Positions 43,134 to 52,281 of a DNA stretch of 64,000 bases are shown piece after piece. The notes beneath the pieces were generated by a model that was not told the origin of the DNA, made no database searches, and saw only the letters and a program-made list of their open reading frames with translations. Source of the DNA: Vicinamibacterales bacterium (GTDB lineage Bacteria; Acidobacteriota; Vicinamibacteria; Vicinamibacterales; 2-12-FULL-66-21); the NCBI GenBank assembly GCA_035699745.1, contig DASSPH010000048.1, positions 1-64,000 of the forward strand, read 5' to 3'. The position numbers and the translations under genes were made by a program. Each line of letters opens with the position of its first letter. The first letter of the stretch is position 1.

Positions 43134-44508
43134 ACAGCCCGCCCAGGAAGTCGGTCGCGCGTCGCTTCAATTCGTTCGTCAGCGCGCGGCGTGTCGCGGC
43201 AGCCACGTCGATGAACACGGTCGGGCGGGTCAGCGTGCCGCCCACCGTCGCCGGCACCACGACGCGACCGTCTTCCTGCGCGTAGCGGCGGAGATCGGTG
43301 CCGGCCTGTGCGGTCAGCTCGCGCGAGAGCACGACGTCGACGCGCGCATCGACCGCGCCGCTCTCGACTGCCAGGCTGCCGCGCCCGCTCGCGTCGAAGT
43401 CGCGCGCGCGGAAACGCAGGTCGTCGCTGCGCAGCGTGCCGCGCGTCAGCGTGAAGTTTCCGGACAGGCGCTCGAACGAGGTGCCGGATCCCTGCGGCGC
43501 CGCACCCGACGGCTTGCCGAAGGCGAGCACCACGGTGCGCACGAGATCCAGGTGCGGCATCGTTCCGTCGACGAGCGTCGCCTGGATGGTGCCGTTGGCG
43601 GAACGCATCAAGGTCGCGCCGTCGGCGCCCGCGCCGGTCAGCGCCACGCGCGCGTCCAGACGCCCGGTCATCCCGCCGGCGGATCCCATCAGCCTGAGCA
43701 ACTCGGCCGCGTCCACGTCGTCGAGCGTTCCGCTGAGATTCAGCAGCGGGGCGGCGCCGCGCGTGTCGGCGCGAATCGATCCCTCGAAGGTCCCGCCGAA
43801 CAGGCCGAGCGTCAGCCGATCCAGGACGTAGCGCGAGGGGGCGGCGTCGATCGCCGTCGAGAGATTGCTGAACTCGTGGCCGGCAAAGCGCACGCGCGCG
43901 GCGGTCGTCTTCACGACGATGTGCATCGGCGCCGAGCGGGACGGCTGCGCGGGATTGCCGCCGCCGGACGAGGGCGGCGCGAGCGCCGTGCCGAGCGCGA
44001 ACAGCTCGTTCAGGTCGAGGCGCTCCGCGGACACGTCGAAGGTGCCGTCGAGATTGGCGATGCTTTCCAGCACGCCGCGGCCGGTGATTGCGGACGTGGG
44101 CGTCTTGATCAGCAGCGAGTGGACGTCGAGCCTGTCGCCGAGCACGGCGGCCGAGAGATCGAACGTGAGCCCTGCCTGTGCTCCAACCGGCCGCCCCTCG
44201 GAGACCGCGATCTCGCGAATCTCGATCGTGTCGGCGAACAGCGCGCGAAGGCCGGTGAGGACCTTGATGCGGGCGAAATGGACGGCGCCCGGATCGCCGA
44301 CGGTCACGTCGCCGAGGTCGACCGCCACGTCCGGGAACAGGGAGGCGCGCAGCGAGCCGATCCGCACCGGCTGCCCGAGACGCGCCGTGAGCTGTTGTTC
44401 GACCTGCGCCCGCACCGCGGCTGACGCGAGGATCCGGTCGGCCGCGAAGTACACCGCCAGGGCGCCGGCCAGCAGCACGGCCAGCGCCATCACCAGCCAC
44501 TTTCGCAT
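43090..44508 (-). CDS. AsmA family protein
   Basis: 472 residues with an N-terminal membrane helix (about 5-23) and a long beta-rich periplasmic body of AsmA type. Recognisable parts are RLGQPVRIGSLRASLFPDVA and later LNLSGTLDDVDAAELLRLMG. AsmA proteins form bridge-like lipid channels between the membranes. The C-terminus is a Lys run (KKKKKGGGPP) encoded by the same TTC/GAA repeat that gives the neighbouring gene its Ser run. The ATG lies seven bases after a TACAAT box without a ribosome site, so the message is probably leaderless. Confidence 0.86.
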   Translation of the reverse strand: MRKWLVMALAVLLAGALAVYFAADRILASAAVRAQVEQQLTARLGQPVRIGSLRASLFPDVAVDLGDVTVGDPGAVHFARIKVLTGLRALFADTIEIREIAVSEGRPVGAQAGLTFDLSAAVLGDRLDVHSLLIKTPTSAITGRGVLESIANLDGTFDVSAERLDLNELFALGTALAPPSSGGGNPAQPSRSAPMHIVVKTTAARVRFAGHEFSNLSTAIDAAPSRYVLDRLTLGLFGGTFEGSIRADTRGAAPLLNLSGTLDDVDAAELLRLMGSAGGMTGRLDARVALTGAGADGATLMRSANGTIQATLVDGTMPHLDLVRTVVLAFGKPSGAAPQGSGTSFERLSGNFTLTRGTLRSDDLRFRARDFDASGRGSLAVESGAVDARVDVVLSRELTAQAGTDLRRYAQEDGRVVVPATVGGTLTRPTVFIDVAAATRRALTNELKRRATDFLGGLFKKKKKGGGPPAQR

Positions 44509-44515
44509 CGCCGCG

Positions 44516-44521
44516 ATTGTA
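44516..44521 (-). promoter_or_regulatory. -10 box (TACAAT) for the asmA-like gene
   Basis: TACAAT on the minus strand ends seven bases before ATG 44508, consistent with transcription starting at the start codon. Confidence 0.5.
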
Positions 44522-44560
44522 ATCCCGCCGGAAGTACTTCACCGGAGCGCCGGCGGCGCC

Positions 44561-45526
44561 TCAGTCGAACACGGCCGCCGCCCCCAGCACCCCCGCGAAG
44601 GTGGACGCGTCCACGTTGGCGCCGGTCAGGACCACCGCCACTTCGCGTCCGCGCACGCGGTCCCGCTCCTGCAGCAGCGCCGCGACCGACGCGGCCGCGG
44701 CGCCTTCCGCGACGTTGTGCGTGTCGTCGTAAATCGCCCGCATCGCCGCCTCGATCTCGTCGTCCGTCACCTCGACCACGCGTTCGACGCCGGCGCGGAT
44801 GATGTCGAGCGCCGCGGCGACCGGCGTCCGGCAGGCCATGCCGTCCGCGATGCGCGTCGCCGCCTCGTGCGAGACGAGTCGGCCCTGCGCGAGCGATCGC
44901 GCGTAGGCCGGGGCCGACGCGGCAACGACGCCGACGATCCGGGTCGCGCGCGACAGCGCGTCCCGCGCGGCGATCGCGCCGCAGATCCCCGATCCGAGCC
45001 CGATCGGCACGTACATCGTCTCGAGCGACGGCGCGGCGCGAAGAAGCTCGAGCGAATACGACGCCACTCCCGCGACCAGCCACTCGTGGAAGGACGGCAC
45101 CATGTGCCAGCCGCGCGACTGCGCGATCCGCTCGGCCGCCTCCACCGACGCCTGGAAATCGCGCCCCTCGACGATCAGCTCCACCCCCAGCGCGCGCATC
45201 GCGGCATTCTTCCCCTCGCTGTTGCCGTGGGGCACGACGATCGCCGCGCGTATTCCGCGGCGGGCCGCGGCGAACCCGATCGACTGGCCATGGTTGCCGC
45301 GGGTGGCCGTCACCACACCGTTCACCGCCGCGCCGGACGCGAGCAGGCGGTTGAAGTAGACCAGCCCGCCGCGCACCTTGAACGCGCCGACCGGTGTCTG
45401 GTTCTCGTGCTTCACCCAGACCGCCGCGCCGGCGCGCTCGTCGAGGAGCGGCCATCGCTGCTGCGGCGTGGGGCGCATGCTGTCATAGACAATGGCCGCG
45501 GCGGATTCGAGATCGGTCAGGGTCAT
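44561..45526 (-). CDS. Threonine/serine dehydratase (PLP fold type II)
   Basis: A 321-residue cytosolic PLP enzyme. The Schiff-base Lys50 is in VGAFKVRGG, the substrate loop is ATRGNHGQS, and the phosphate cradle is GLGSGICG. This is the biodegradative threonine dehydratase/serine racemase group, which deaminates Thr or Ser to 2-oxoacids. It has no regulatory ACT domain, so it is not the biosynthetic IlvA. It is divergent from the hypothetical exported protein at 45557, 30 bases away. Confidence 0.9.
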   Translation of the reverse strand: MTLTDLESAAAIVYDSMRPTPQQRWPLLDERAGAAVWVKHENQTPVGAFKVRGGLVYFNRLLASGAAVNGVVTATRGNHGQSIGFAAARRGIRAAIVVPHGNSEGKNAAMRALGVELIVEGRDFQASVEAAERIAQSRGWHMVPSFHEWLVAGVASYSLELLRAAPSLETMYVPIGLGSGICGAIAARDALSRATRIVGVVAASAPAYARSLAQGRLVSHEAATRIADGMACRTPVAAALDIIRAGVERVVEVTDDEIEAAMRAIYDDTHNVAEGAAAASVAALLQERDRVRGREVAVVLTGANVDASTFAGVLGAAAVFD

Positions 45527-45556
45527 CACTCCATTACTTTCATATAGACTGCGCCG

Positions 45557-46741
45557 ATGAAAAGAGTCCTTCTCGCCGGTGGCCTCGCGCTGGTCCCGCT
45601 CCTGCTGGCCCGCGCGGACCAGCGAGCCGGCGGCGGCGCGCAGTTCCCGGGAGGGACCAATCCGGACGGCTCGTTGCGGCCCGGCCCGCCGATCTCGCGC
45701 CTGTTTACGCAGGACGCCTACACCGAATACGCGCTGCTCGCGCCGGGCAGCGACGCGTTCCGCATCACCTTCCTGCCCGAGGAAAGCCGCGCCGGGGCGA
45801 CCGAGCTGGTGAACGCGACCCGCGGCGGCAGCGAGGGGTCCGACATCGAGGTCTACGATCCGCGCACCGGAGCGCCATTGAAGTTCACGTACGCACAGTC
45901 GGCGACCGACCCTGACAGCCACGCCATCCGCGCCGCGCTGCCGCGCCCCGTGCCGGAAGGGGGCGTCGGCCGCGTGCTGATCTACAAGACCTACAAGGAT
46001 CCGCGCACTTACATGATGAACGGCAAGGACATCGTCTGGGTGCGCAGCCTCTCGGGCTACCGGCTCGGCGTCATCCTGCCCAAAGGCTACGCCTTCACGT
46101 CCTCCAACGTCGCGGCGCACATGACGACGACCGCCGACGGACGATTGAAGCTGGCGTTCGCCAATCCGAGCGGACAGGCGAACCCGCTGACCATTCACGC
46201 GCATCCGACGACCGCCGCGTTCGCTCCGCCGGCGGCGAAGGTCGACGACGTGTTCTTCGACGACGTCAAGACGACCTACGACCTGGGCGATCCGGCGACG
46301 GGGCGCGTGACCGTCGAGCAGGTCTACAGCGACTACCGCAAGGGCGCGCGGGCGCGCCTCGATTCGCTGTCCTATCTGCCGCTGGACGGCGTCACGGTCG
46401 TCGATCTCGACACCGCGAAGCCGCTCGAGCCGGTCCGCGAGCGCGGCGGCACCTACGTGCCGCTCGACGTTCCCATCGTCGACGAGCGGCAGAGCGCGCA
46501 TCTGAAGATTACCGGCACGATGAAGGCGAGCGGCTACACGCTGCTGCGCGACGGGCTCGTCTTCCATCGCGTGCTGAAGGGGCTGCGAAACACCGTGGTG
46601 CTGCCGGCCGGCTGGGAAGTCTCGTCCGTGTCGCAGGCGGCCACGATCGGGACCGATCGCACGGGGCGAGCGTTCGTGTCGCTGATCAACCTGAACGCGG
46701 AGAACAGCTACCGCGTGGCGATCAGAGGAGTGAAGAGATGA
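45557..46741 (+). CDS. Exported protein of unknown function
   Basis: 394 residues with a signal peptide (1-21). The body contains mostly beta structure (DAFRITFLPEESRAG, then YKTYKDPRTYM, then LDSLSYLPLDGVTVVDL), and no catalytic motif is seen. A TATAGA box at 45543-45548 ends eight bases before the ATG and no Shine-Dalgarno is present. The next gene, an exported M24 peptidase, overlaps its stop (ATGA), so the two probably act together in the periplasm. Confidence 0.75.
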   Translation: MKRVLLAGGLALVPLLLARADQRAGGGAQFPGGTNPDGSLRPGPPISRLFTQDAYTEYALLAPGSDAFRITFLPEESRAGATELVNATRGGSEGSDIEVYDPRTGAPLKFTYAQSATDPDSHAIRAALPRPVPEGGVGRVLIYKTYKDPRTYMMNGKDIVWVRSLSGYRLGVILPKGYAFTSSNVAAHMTTTADGRLKLAFANPSGQANPLTIHAHPTTAAFAPPAAKVDDVFFDDVKTTYDLGDPATGRVTVEQVYSDYRKGARARLDSLSYLPLDGVTVVDLDTAKPLEPVRERGGTYVPLDVPIVDERQSAHLKITGTMKASGYTLLRDGLVFHRVLKGLRNTVVLPAGWEVSSVSQAATIGTDRTGRAFVSLINLNAENSYRVAIRGVKR

Positions 46742-48159
46742 GAGGGTTCCGGGTGCTCGCGCTGATCGTGATGCTCGCGGCGCCGGGCGCGGCGCAGGCG
46801 CCGGAGCCGCCGCTCGACAGGCCCCGGCCGTTCGGCACGCTGCGCGAGCAGGCGGAGATGCAGCAGCGGTGGCTGAAGCAGCGCCTGGACACGATCCTGC
46901 CGCCGCTGATGCGCCGGCACGGCATCGACATGTGGGTCGTGCCGATGCGCGAATACAACGAAGACCCGGTGTTCACGGCGATCACCGCGCCGGAGACGTT
47001 CGCCGCGCGGCGGCGGACGATCTACGTCTTCTTCGACAAGTGCGCGGTGCACGAGGACCCGGGTTCGGCGGCGGCGGCTGCGCCGCCGTCCGCCGCCTGC
47101 GTGGAGCGCATCGCGCTGGGAGGGACGTCGCAGGGAGGCGTGTTCGACGCCCGCCGATCGTCGCAGGCGGCGGCCGGCAACGTGGGCCGCGGCCAGCAGG
47201 CGGAGCTGTGGGGCGACGAGCAGTGGCAGGCCCTCAAGACGGTGATCGAGGAGCGGAAGCCGCGGACGATCGGCATCAATCGATCGACGGTGTTCGCCTT
47301 CTCGGATGGCTTGTCGAGCGGCGAGCTCAAAGGCATGTCGGCGGCGCTCGGGGAGGCGTGGACGTCCCGCTTCAAGGACGCCGAGCTGCTGCCGCTCGAA
47401 TTGATCGCGGCGCGGCTGCCCGACGAGGAGGTCTTCTTCCGCCGCATGCAGGAGCTGGTCTGGTCGATGACGCAGACGATGTTCTCGAGCGCGACGATCA
47501 CGCCGGGCAGGACGCGCACGAGCGATCTGGTGTGGTGGTGGCGGCAGCGCGTGAACGATCAAGGGCTGGGCACGTGGTTCCAGCCGAGCGTGTCGGTGCA
47601 GCGCCGCGGCCGGACGGAAGCGGAGATCGGGGCCGATCCGATCATCCAGCGCGGCGACGTGCTGCACTGCGACGTCGGCATCACGGCGGCGCGGCTGAAC
47701 ACCGACACCCAGCACAACGCCTACGTGCTGCGGCCGGGAGAAACCGACGCCCCCGACGGCCTGCGGCGCGCGCTCGCCAGCGCCAACGCGCTGCAGGACA
47801 TCGTCATGGAGGAGATCAGGCCGGGACGAAGCGGCAACGAGATCCTCCGCGCGTCGCTCGAGCGGATGAAGGCACAGGGGATCGACGGCACGGTGTACTC
47901 ACACCCGATCGGGCTGCACGGGCATGGTGCCGGACCGTTGATTGGCTTGTGGGACTATCAGACGGGCGTGCCGGGACGCGGCGACGCGCCGGTCAGACCC
48001 GGAATGTGGTACTCCATCGAGCTGCAGGCGACGACACCCGTAGCCGAGTGGGGAAATCAGCCGGTGAGGATGGCGCAGGAAGAAGACGCCATCGTCGACG
48101 CCGACGGAAAGATCCGCTGGGCGCTGCGCCGCCAGGATCGCCTGTTCCTCGTGCGGTGA
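46738..48159 (+). CDS. Exported M24 family metallopeptidase (Xaa-Pro aminopeptidase-like)
   Basis: A 473-residue protein with a signal peptide (about 1-20). The pita-bread catalytic domain shows the five metal ligands: Asp312 (CDVG), Asp323 (NTDTQ), His394 (GLHGHG), Glu428 (YSIELQ) and Glu448/449 (QEEDA). The family removes N-terminal residues before proline. The N-terminal domain (about 30-270) resembles a creatinase-like domain with insertions. It overlaps the preceding unknown exported gene and is convergent with the metallothionein gene, three bases away. Confidence 0.88.
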   Translation: MRGFRVLALIVMLAAPGAAQAPEPPLDRPRPFGTLREQAEMQQRWLKQRLDTILPPLMRRHGIDMWVVPMREYNEDPVFTAITAPETFAARRRTIYVFFDKCAVHEDPGSAAAAAPPSAACVERIALGGTSQGGVFDARRSSQAAAGNVGRGQQAELWGDEQWQALKTVIEERKPRTIGINRSTVFAFSDGLSSGELKGMSAALGEAWTSRFKDAELLPLELIAARLPDEEVFFRRMQELVWSMTQTMFSSATITPGRTRTSDLVWWWRQRVNDQGLGTWFQPSVSVQRRGRTEAEIGADPIIQRGDVLHCDVGITAARLNTDTQHNAYVLRPGETDAPDGLRRALASANALQDIVMEEIRPGRSGNEILRASLERMKAQGIDGTVYSHPIGLHGHGAGPLIGLWDYQTGVPGRGDAPVRPGMWYSIELQATTPVAEWGNQPVRMAQEEDAIVDADGKIRWALRRQDRLFLVR

Positions 48160-48162
48160 TGC

Positions 48163-48309
48163 TCAGTCGCAGCCCGGATGGCGGCAGCCGCAGCGCAGCT
48201 CCGTGATCTGTCCCGCGTCCTTACAGTGCTCGCTGCAGTACTTCCCGTAGGGGCCATTCGCCTGCACGGTGCAGCTGCAGGCCGGATGGGCGCATTTCTG
48301 AAGAGCCAT
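48163..48309 (-). CDS. Bacterial metallothionein (SmtA/BmtA-like)
   Basis: A 48-residue cytosolic metal-binding protein with eight cysteines (6, 11, 13, 25, 29, 40, 42, 47) and three histidines. The order KCAHPACSCTV, YGKYCSEHC and RCGCRHPGC matches the zinc-finger-plus-cluster layout of SmtA-type metallothioneins, which bind several Zn or Cd ions. AGGAGG seven bases before the ATG decides the start; a longer frame would begin without a ribosome site. It lies 57 bases downstream of the cold-shock gene on the same strand, with a possible own promoter (TACAAT at 48328-48333). No metal-sensing repressor gene is next to it. Confidence 0.85.
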   Translation of the reverse strand: MALQKCAHPACSCTVQANGPYGKYCSEHCKDAGQITELRCGCRHPGCD

Positions 48310-48366
48310 GTGCGACCTCCTGCCGCGATTGTAGCGCGGACGCCGCACCGCCGCCGACGCTTACGC

Positions 48367-48576
48367 TTATGCGACGCGAACGCTTTCCGCGCGCGGCCCC
48401 TTGGGACCCTGACCCTTTTCGAACGTCACGGACTGACCCTCGCGCAGCTGGTCGAACCGCGTGTCCCGGCACGCCGAATTGTGGAAGAAGTACTCCGTAC
48501 CGTCCTCCGCCAGGATGAAGCCGAACCCCTTGTCGCTGACGAGCCGCTTGATGGTGCCGTTCATCGATGCTGCCAT
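48367..48576 (-). CDS. Cold-shock protein (CspA family)
   Basis: A 69-residue OB-fold RNA chaperone. RNP1 KGFGFI is at 16-21 and RNP2 YFFH at 29-32, followed by a short Gly/Pro linker and a basic tail. It melts RNA structure and is often cold-inducible. ATG 48576 is supported by AAGGAAGG and gives the usual length; ATG 48564 is a close alternative. It is divergent from the phospholipase D-like gene and precedes the metallothionein gene. Confidence 0.93.
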   Translation of the reverse strand: MAASMNGTIKRLVSDKGFGFILAEDGTEYFFHNSACRDTRFDQLREGQSVTFEKGQGPKGPRAESVRVA

Positions 48577-48642
48577 ACCCTTCCTTCGAACAAACGAATA
48601 GTCGAGCGGCAAGTATATGCCGAGCACGGAAGCTGCGCATGG

Positions 48643-48685
48643 ACGAAATCTTTTTCGTGCCGACCTCTACCGTCGGCGTGACGGT
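48643..48685. promoter_or_regulatory. Two short inverted repeats between csp and the phospholipase D gene
   Basis: ACGAAA-TCTT-TTTCGT (48643-48658) and ACCGTC-GGCGT-GACGGT (48669-48685) lie in the 127-base divergent gap. They could be operators or hairpins in the csp leader if its transcription starts upstream. No promoter box is certain. Confidence 0.35.
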
Positions 48686-48703
48686 TGCATTGGAGCTCGG
48701 CTG

Positions 48704-50224
48704 ATGGCCCGGAGCGCCCGCCGCAAGGACCTGCCGCTGCCCACCGCCGTCCTCGACCCGGTCCGGTTTCAACGAACCTTCGCCCGCCAGCGGCGCCCGA
48801 TGGCCCAGTGGCGCGGGCACCGGCTGGCCCGGCGCTGGCGCTATCGCATGGCGCCGGACCCGCTGCACCGGAAGCCCAAGGGGGTGCTGCCGTTCTGGAC
48901 GCGGATGCGGCGGCTGCTGTGGTCCTGGTACCCCTGGGCGGCCGTGTGCCTGTGGGCCCTCATCTACGACCAGTGGGCCTGGGCGTGGGGCACCGGCGCG
49001 ATGGCCTTCGTCAGCTACCTGATCGCACCCGCGGAGACCCCGCCCCGTTACGGCCTCGATCACGAATTCGCCGTCGACGACGAAGAGTTCCTGCCGACCA
49101 TGGCGGGGGCAACCGGCGTGCCGTTCCTGCCCGGCAACGCGCTGACGCTGCTGAACGACGGCGACGAGTTCTACCCGGCGATGCTGCGCGCGATCGACGA
49201 GGCCGAGTACTCGATCACGATCGAGGCCTACATCTACTGGGCGGGGGAGATCGGACGGCAGTTCGCGCAGGCGCTGGCGGCAAAGGCGGCGTCGGGCGTG
49301 CGGGTCAAGATTCTGCTCGACGCGGTGGGATCGTCGTCCATCGGCGAAGACATCCTCTCGACCCTCGAGCGGGGCTCGTGCCATCTCGCCTGGTACAACC
49401 CCTTCAGCTGGAAGCATCTCGGCCGCTACAACCACCGCACGCACCGCAAGTCGCTGATCATCGACGGCCGGATCGCGTTCACCGGGGGCGCCGGCATCGC
49501 CGATCACTGGCGGGGCCGGGCGCGCAACGCCTCGGAGTGGCGGGACCTGATGATCCGCCTCGAAGGACCGGCGGTGACGCCGCTGCAGACCGGCTTCGCG
49601 CAGAACTGGCTGCAGACCACCAGCGAGCTGGTGTCGGGACCGCTCTACTATCCGTACATCGAGCCCGCCGGGCCGCTGGCGCTGCAGACCATCCTCAGCT
49701 CGCCGGAGGTCGGCGCCTCGACGGTGCGCATCATGTACTACCTGTCGATCATCTCGGCGCGGCGATCCATCTTCATCGCCAACCCCTACTTCGTGCCCGA
49801 CGCGGCCGGGCGCGACGCACTGATCGAAGCCCAGCGCCGCGGCGTCGACGTGCGGATCATGGTGGCGGCGCGCTACAACGACAACTGGCTGGCGCACCAG
49901 AACAGCGTCCGCGTCTACGGCCGGCTGCTCGAGGCCGGCATCCAGATCCTCGAATACAACCGGACGATGCTGCACCACAAGACGATGGTGGTCGACGGAC
50001 GGTGGTTCACGATCGGCACCACCAACTTCGACAACCGCTCCTTCGCGCACAACGAGGAGAACAACGTCTGCGGCTACGACGAAACGGTGGCGCGCCAGCT
50101 GCACGCCATGTTCGAGCGCGACACCGGCGGCTGCGATCGGCTCACGCTCGACCAATGGAAGCAGCGCGGCCTGTGGCGCAGGGCGCAGGAGGTGGCGGCG
50201 GCGTTCCTCGAAGAGCAGATCTGA
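48704..50224 (+). CDS. Phospholipase D-type cardiolipin synthase family protein
   Basis: 506 residues. Two hydrophobic helices near the N-terminus (about 75-110) anchor the protein. The two HKD motifs are His247-x-Lys249 with Asp254 (HRKSLIID) and His424-x-Lys426 with Asp431 (HHKTMVVD). Both are complete, as in cardiolipin synthase, which condenses two phosphatidylglycerols. The N-terminus is longer and more basic than in typical Cls. ATG 48704 is preferred over 48617 because GGAG precedes it and the upstream residues do not look coding. Confidence 0.88.
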   Translation: MARSARRKDLPLPTAVLDPVRFQRTFARQRRPMAQWRGHRLARRWRYRMAPDPLHRKPKGVLPFWTRMRRLLWSWYPWAAVCLWALIYDQWAWAWGTGAMAFVSYLIAPAETPPRYGLDHEFAVDDEEFLPTMAGATGVPFLPGNALTLLNDGDEFYPAMLRAIDEAEYSITIEAYIYWAGEIGRQFAQALAAKAASGVRVKILLDAVGSSSIGEDILSTLERGSCHLAWYNPFSWKHLGRYNHRTHRKSLIIDGRIAFTGGAGIADHWRGRARNASEWRDLMIRLEGPAVTPLQTGFAQNWLQTTSELVSGPLYYPYIEPAGPLALQTILSSPEVGASTVRIMYYLSIISARRSIFIANPYFVPDAAGRDALIEAQRRGVDVRIMVAARYNDNWLAHQNSVRVYGRLLEAGIQILEYNRTMLHHKTMVVDGRWFTIGTTNFDNRSFAHNEENNVCGYDETVARQLHAMFERDTGGCDRLTLDQWKQRGLWRRAQEVAAAFLEEQI

Positions 50225-50230
50225 CGTCCG

Positions 50231-50743
50231 CTACTCGTAATACTTCCGGTACATCCCGCGGCGGAAGACCCAGCCGCCCAGCGGCCCGAGCCAGTTCAGC
50301 ACGTGGTACATGTAGCCGAGGTCGGTGATCTCGATCAGGTTGCCGTCGAAGTCCTTGACGAAGAACAGCCAGTGGCCGCGCGGCGACTGCTCGGGGGGGC
50401 AGACGATCTCCACCCCCTTGCGCGCCAGGTAGTCGTGCCAGCGGCGGATGCCGCGCACGTTCAGGCAGATGTGGGTGAAGCCGATGCGGCTCCACGCCAC
50501 CGGCTGCGGCGGCAGCGCCGGCTCGAAGTGGAAGATCTCGACGACGGCGCCGCCGGGGATGCGGATCCAGCCGATCTTGCAGGCCGCGCCGGGCACGTCG
50601 ACGCCGAAGAAGCCGCGCACGCGCTCGGGCGGCGCGTCGGCGACGCCCACCAGCGGGCAGCCGAACACGTCCCACCAGAAGCGGACCGCGCGGTTGAAGT
50701 CGGATACGGTGATGCCGGTGTGACTGAACGATCGAGCCTTCAT
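50231..50743 (-). CDS. VOC (glyoxalase/dioxygenase fold) protein
   Basis: A 170-residue cytosolic protein of the vicinal oxygen chelate superfamily. Candidate metal ligands are His in FSHTGITV, His in FTHICLN and Glu in IEITDLG. It has the paired beta-alpha-beta repeats. Family reactions range from isomerisation to ring cleavage, and the substrate is unknown. It is the last gene of a four-gene unit: its ATG overlaps the GMC stop (ATGA). It may act on the product of the GMC or Gfo/Idh enzyme. Confidence 0.85.
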   Translation of the reverse strand: MKARSFSHTGITVSDFNRAVRFWWDVFGCPLVGVADAPPERVRGFFGVDVPGAACKIGWIRIPGGAVVEIFHFEPALPPQPVAWSRIGFTHICLNVRGIRRWHDYLARKGVEIVCPPEQSPRGHWLFFVKDFDGNLIEITDLGYMYHVLNWLGPLGGWVFRRGMYRKYYE

Positions 50744-52281
50744 AAATCGTGCGCCTTGATGTGATCGGCGACGCGCAGCGCCTGCGCCGCAATCGTCAGC
50801 CCCGGGTTCACCGCCGCCGAAGACGGGAAGAACGACGCGTCGACGACGAACAGGTTCTCGACGTCATGGGTGCGGCAGAACGGATCGAGCACGGAGTCTC
50901 GCGGATTGGTGCCGAACACCAGCGTTCCGCACTGGTGCGTCGTGTTCTTGGCGCCGGCGGAATGCGCGAAGATGCGCGGCGACCAGTAGCCGAGGGCGGC
51001 GAGCATCGCGCGCAGCTCCTCGACCAGCCGCGCGTGCGCGGCGGTGTTGTTGGGGCGGTATTCGAGCACGATGCTGCCGTCGGGCGCGAGGCGGACGCGG
51101 TTCTCGGGATCGGGCAGGTCCTCGGTCATCGCCAGCCAGTCGGTCGCGCGCGACACCCACATCTCGTAGGCCCACTCCGGGATGAAGCGCATCTGGATGC
51201 CGCGCCACGCCCAGGTGTCGCCGGTCACCTTCGCCATGATCGCGTGCGTGCGTCCCTGCGACTGGATTTGCCCGAGCGGGTACGGCGTGCGCGCACCCGC
51301 GAGGTAGAAGTCGTTGATCGCCAGCGTCTTCTGGAATTCGTCCGCGTTCGTCCTCCAGTGCACCCCCTCGAGCATGGTCGCCAGGTGCGCCATGTAACGG
51401 CGGCCGACGAGGCCGGAGGAGTTCGCCAGGCCGCGGGGATGGCGGCCGCACGCGGAGCGGAGCAGCAGCGCCGCGGAATTGATCGCGCCGCACGCCACCA
51501 CGATCGTCGATGCGGCAACGCGCTCGACGGCGCCGTTGCGCTCGACCTCGATCGCCTCCACCCTGCGCCCCGACGGATCGGCGATGAGGCGCCGCGCGCA
51601 CGCGTTGGTCCACAGCGTGACGTTGGCGTGCGCGATGGCCGGGCGCACCGCGATCACGTCGGCGTCGCTCTTGGCGTGCACCTGGCAGACGAACGAGTTG
51701 CAGGTGTTGCAGAGGCGGCAGCCGTCCGGATCGCCGGGGTTCAGGATGCCGAGCGGCAGCGGCGAGGGATGCAGGCCCTGCGCGCGGAGCCGCGCCGCGA
51801 TGCGGGCCATCCCCGGCGCGTGCGGCACCGGCGGGAACGGATACGGGCCGTGCGGCGGCTCCGTCGGGTCGTCGCCGACCGCGCCGCGCACCCGATACAG
51901 CCGCTCGGCCCGCTCGTAATAGGGCGCGAGCGTGTCGTAGTCGATCGGCCATTCCGGCGAGACGCCGTCGGCGTGCTGGACCGCCTGGAAGTCTTCGCGC
52001 CGCAGCCGGTACAGCACGGCGCCCCAGAACTTGGTGTTGCCGCCGACGTTGTAGTGGGTGTAGGGCCGGAACGGGCGGCCGTCGGCGTCGAGCCACTGCT
52101 CGCGGCTGCGGTAGCGGAGCTGCCGCCAGACCGCCTCCGGACTCCAGTTCTCCGCTTCCTGCGGGACGAAGTCGCCGCGCTCGACGATGAGGATCCGGGC
52201 GCCGGTGGGGGCGAGCGCGTGCGCGAGCGTGCCGCCGCCGGCGCCGCTGCCGATGATGATGGCGTCGAAGCGTTCGCTCAC
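50740..52281 (-). CDS. GMC family FAD oxidoreductase
   Basis: A 513-residue flavoenzyme. The dinucleotide-binding loop is IIIGSGAGGGTLA (about 9-21) and the end carries VNPGLTIAAQALRVAD. The likely catalytic His/Asn pair is in TTHQCGT and AVNPGLT. A tight Cys cluster, C-x2-C-x2-C-x4-C at 188, 191, 194 and 199, sits in the middle and is common in bacterial GMC dehydrogenases of the gluconate-2-dehydrogenase type. No signal peptide or small subunit is encoded. GTG starts inside the Gfo/Idh stop (GTGA). Substrate is probably a sugar, polyol or alcohol. Confidence 0.9.
   Translation of the reverse strand: MSERFDAIIIGSGAGGGTLAHALAPTGARILIVERGDFVPQEAENWSPEAVWRQLRYRSREQWLDADGRPFRPYTHYNVGGNTKFWGAVLYRLRREDFQAVQHADGVSPEWPIDYDTLAPYYERAERLYRVRGAVGDDPTEPPHGPYPFPPVPHAPGMARIAARLRAQGLHPSPLPLGILNPGDPDGCRLCNTCNSFVCQVHAKSDADVIAVRPAIAHANVTLWTNACARRLIADPSGRRVEAIEVERNGAVERVAASTIVVACGAINSAALLLRSACGRHPRGLANSSGLVGRRYMAHLATMLEGVHWRTNADEFQKTLAINDFYLAGARTPYPLGQIQSQGRTHAIMAKVTGDTWAWRGIQMRFIPEWAYEMWVSRATDWLAMTEDLPDPENRVRLAPDGSIVLEYRPNNTAAHARLVEELRAMLAALGYWSPRIFAHSAGAKNTTHQCGTLVFGTNPRDSVLDPFCRTHDVENLFVVDASFFPSSAAVNPGLTIAAQALRVADHIKAHDL

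Noticed and set aside
48617-48703. Longer N-terminus for the phospholipase D-like protein
   Set aside because: The added 29 residues do not resemble the family and ATG 48704 has a better ribosome site.
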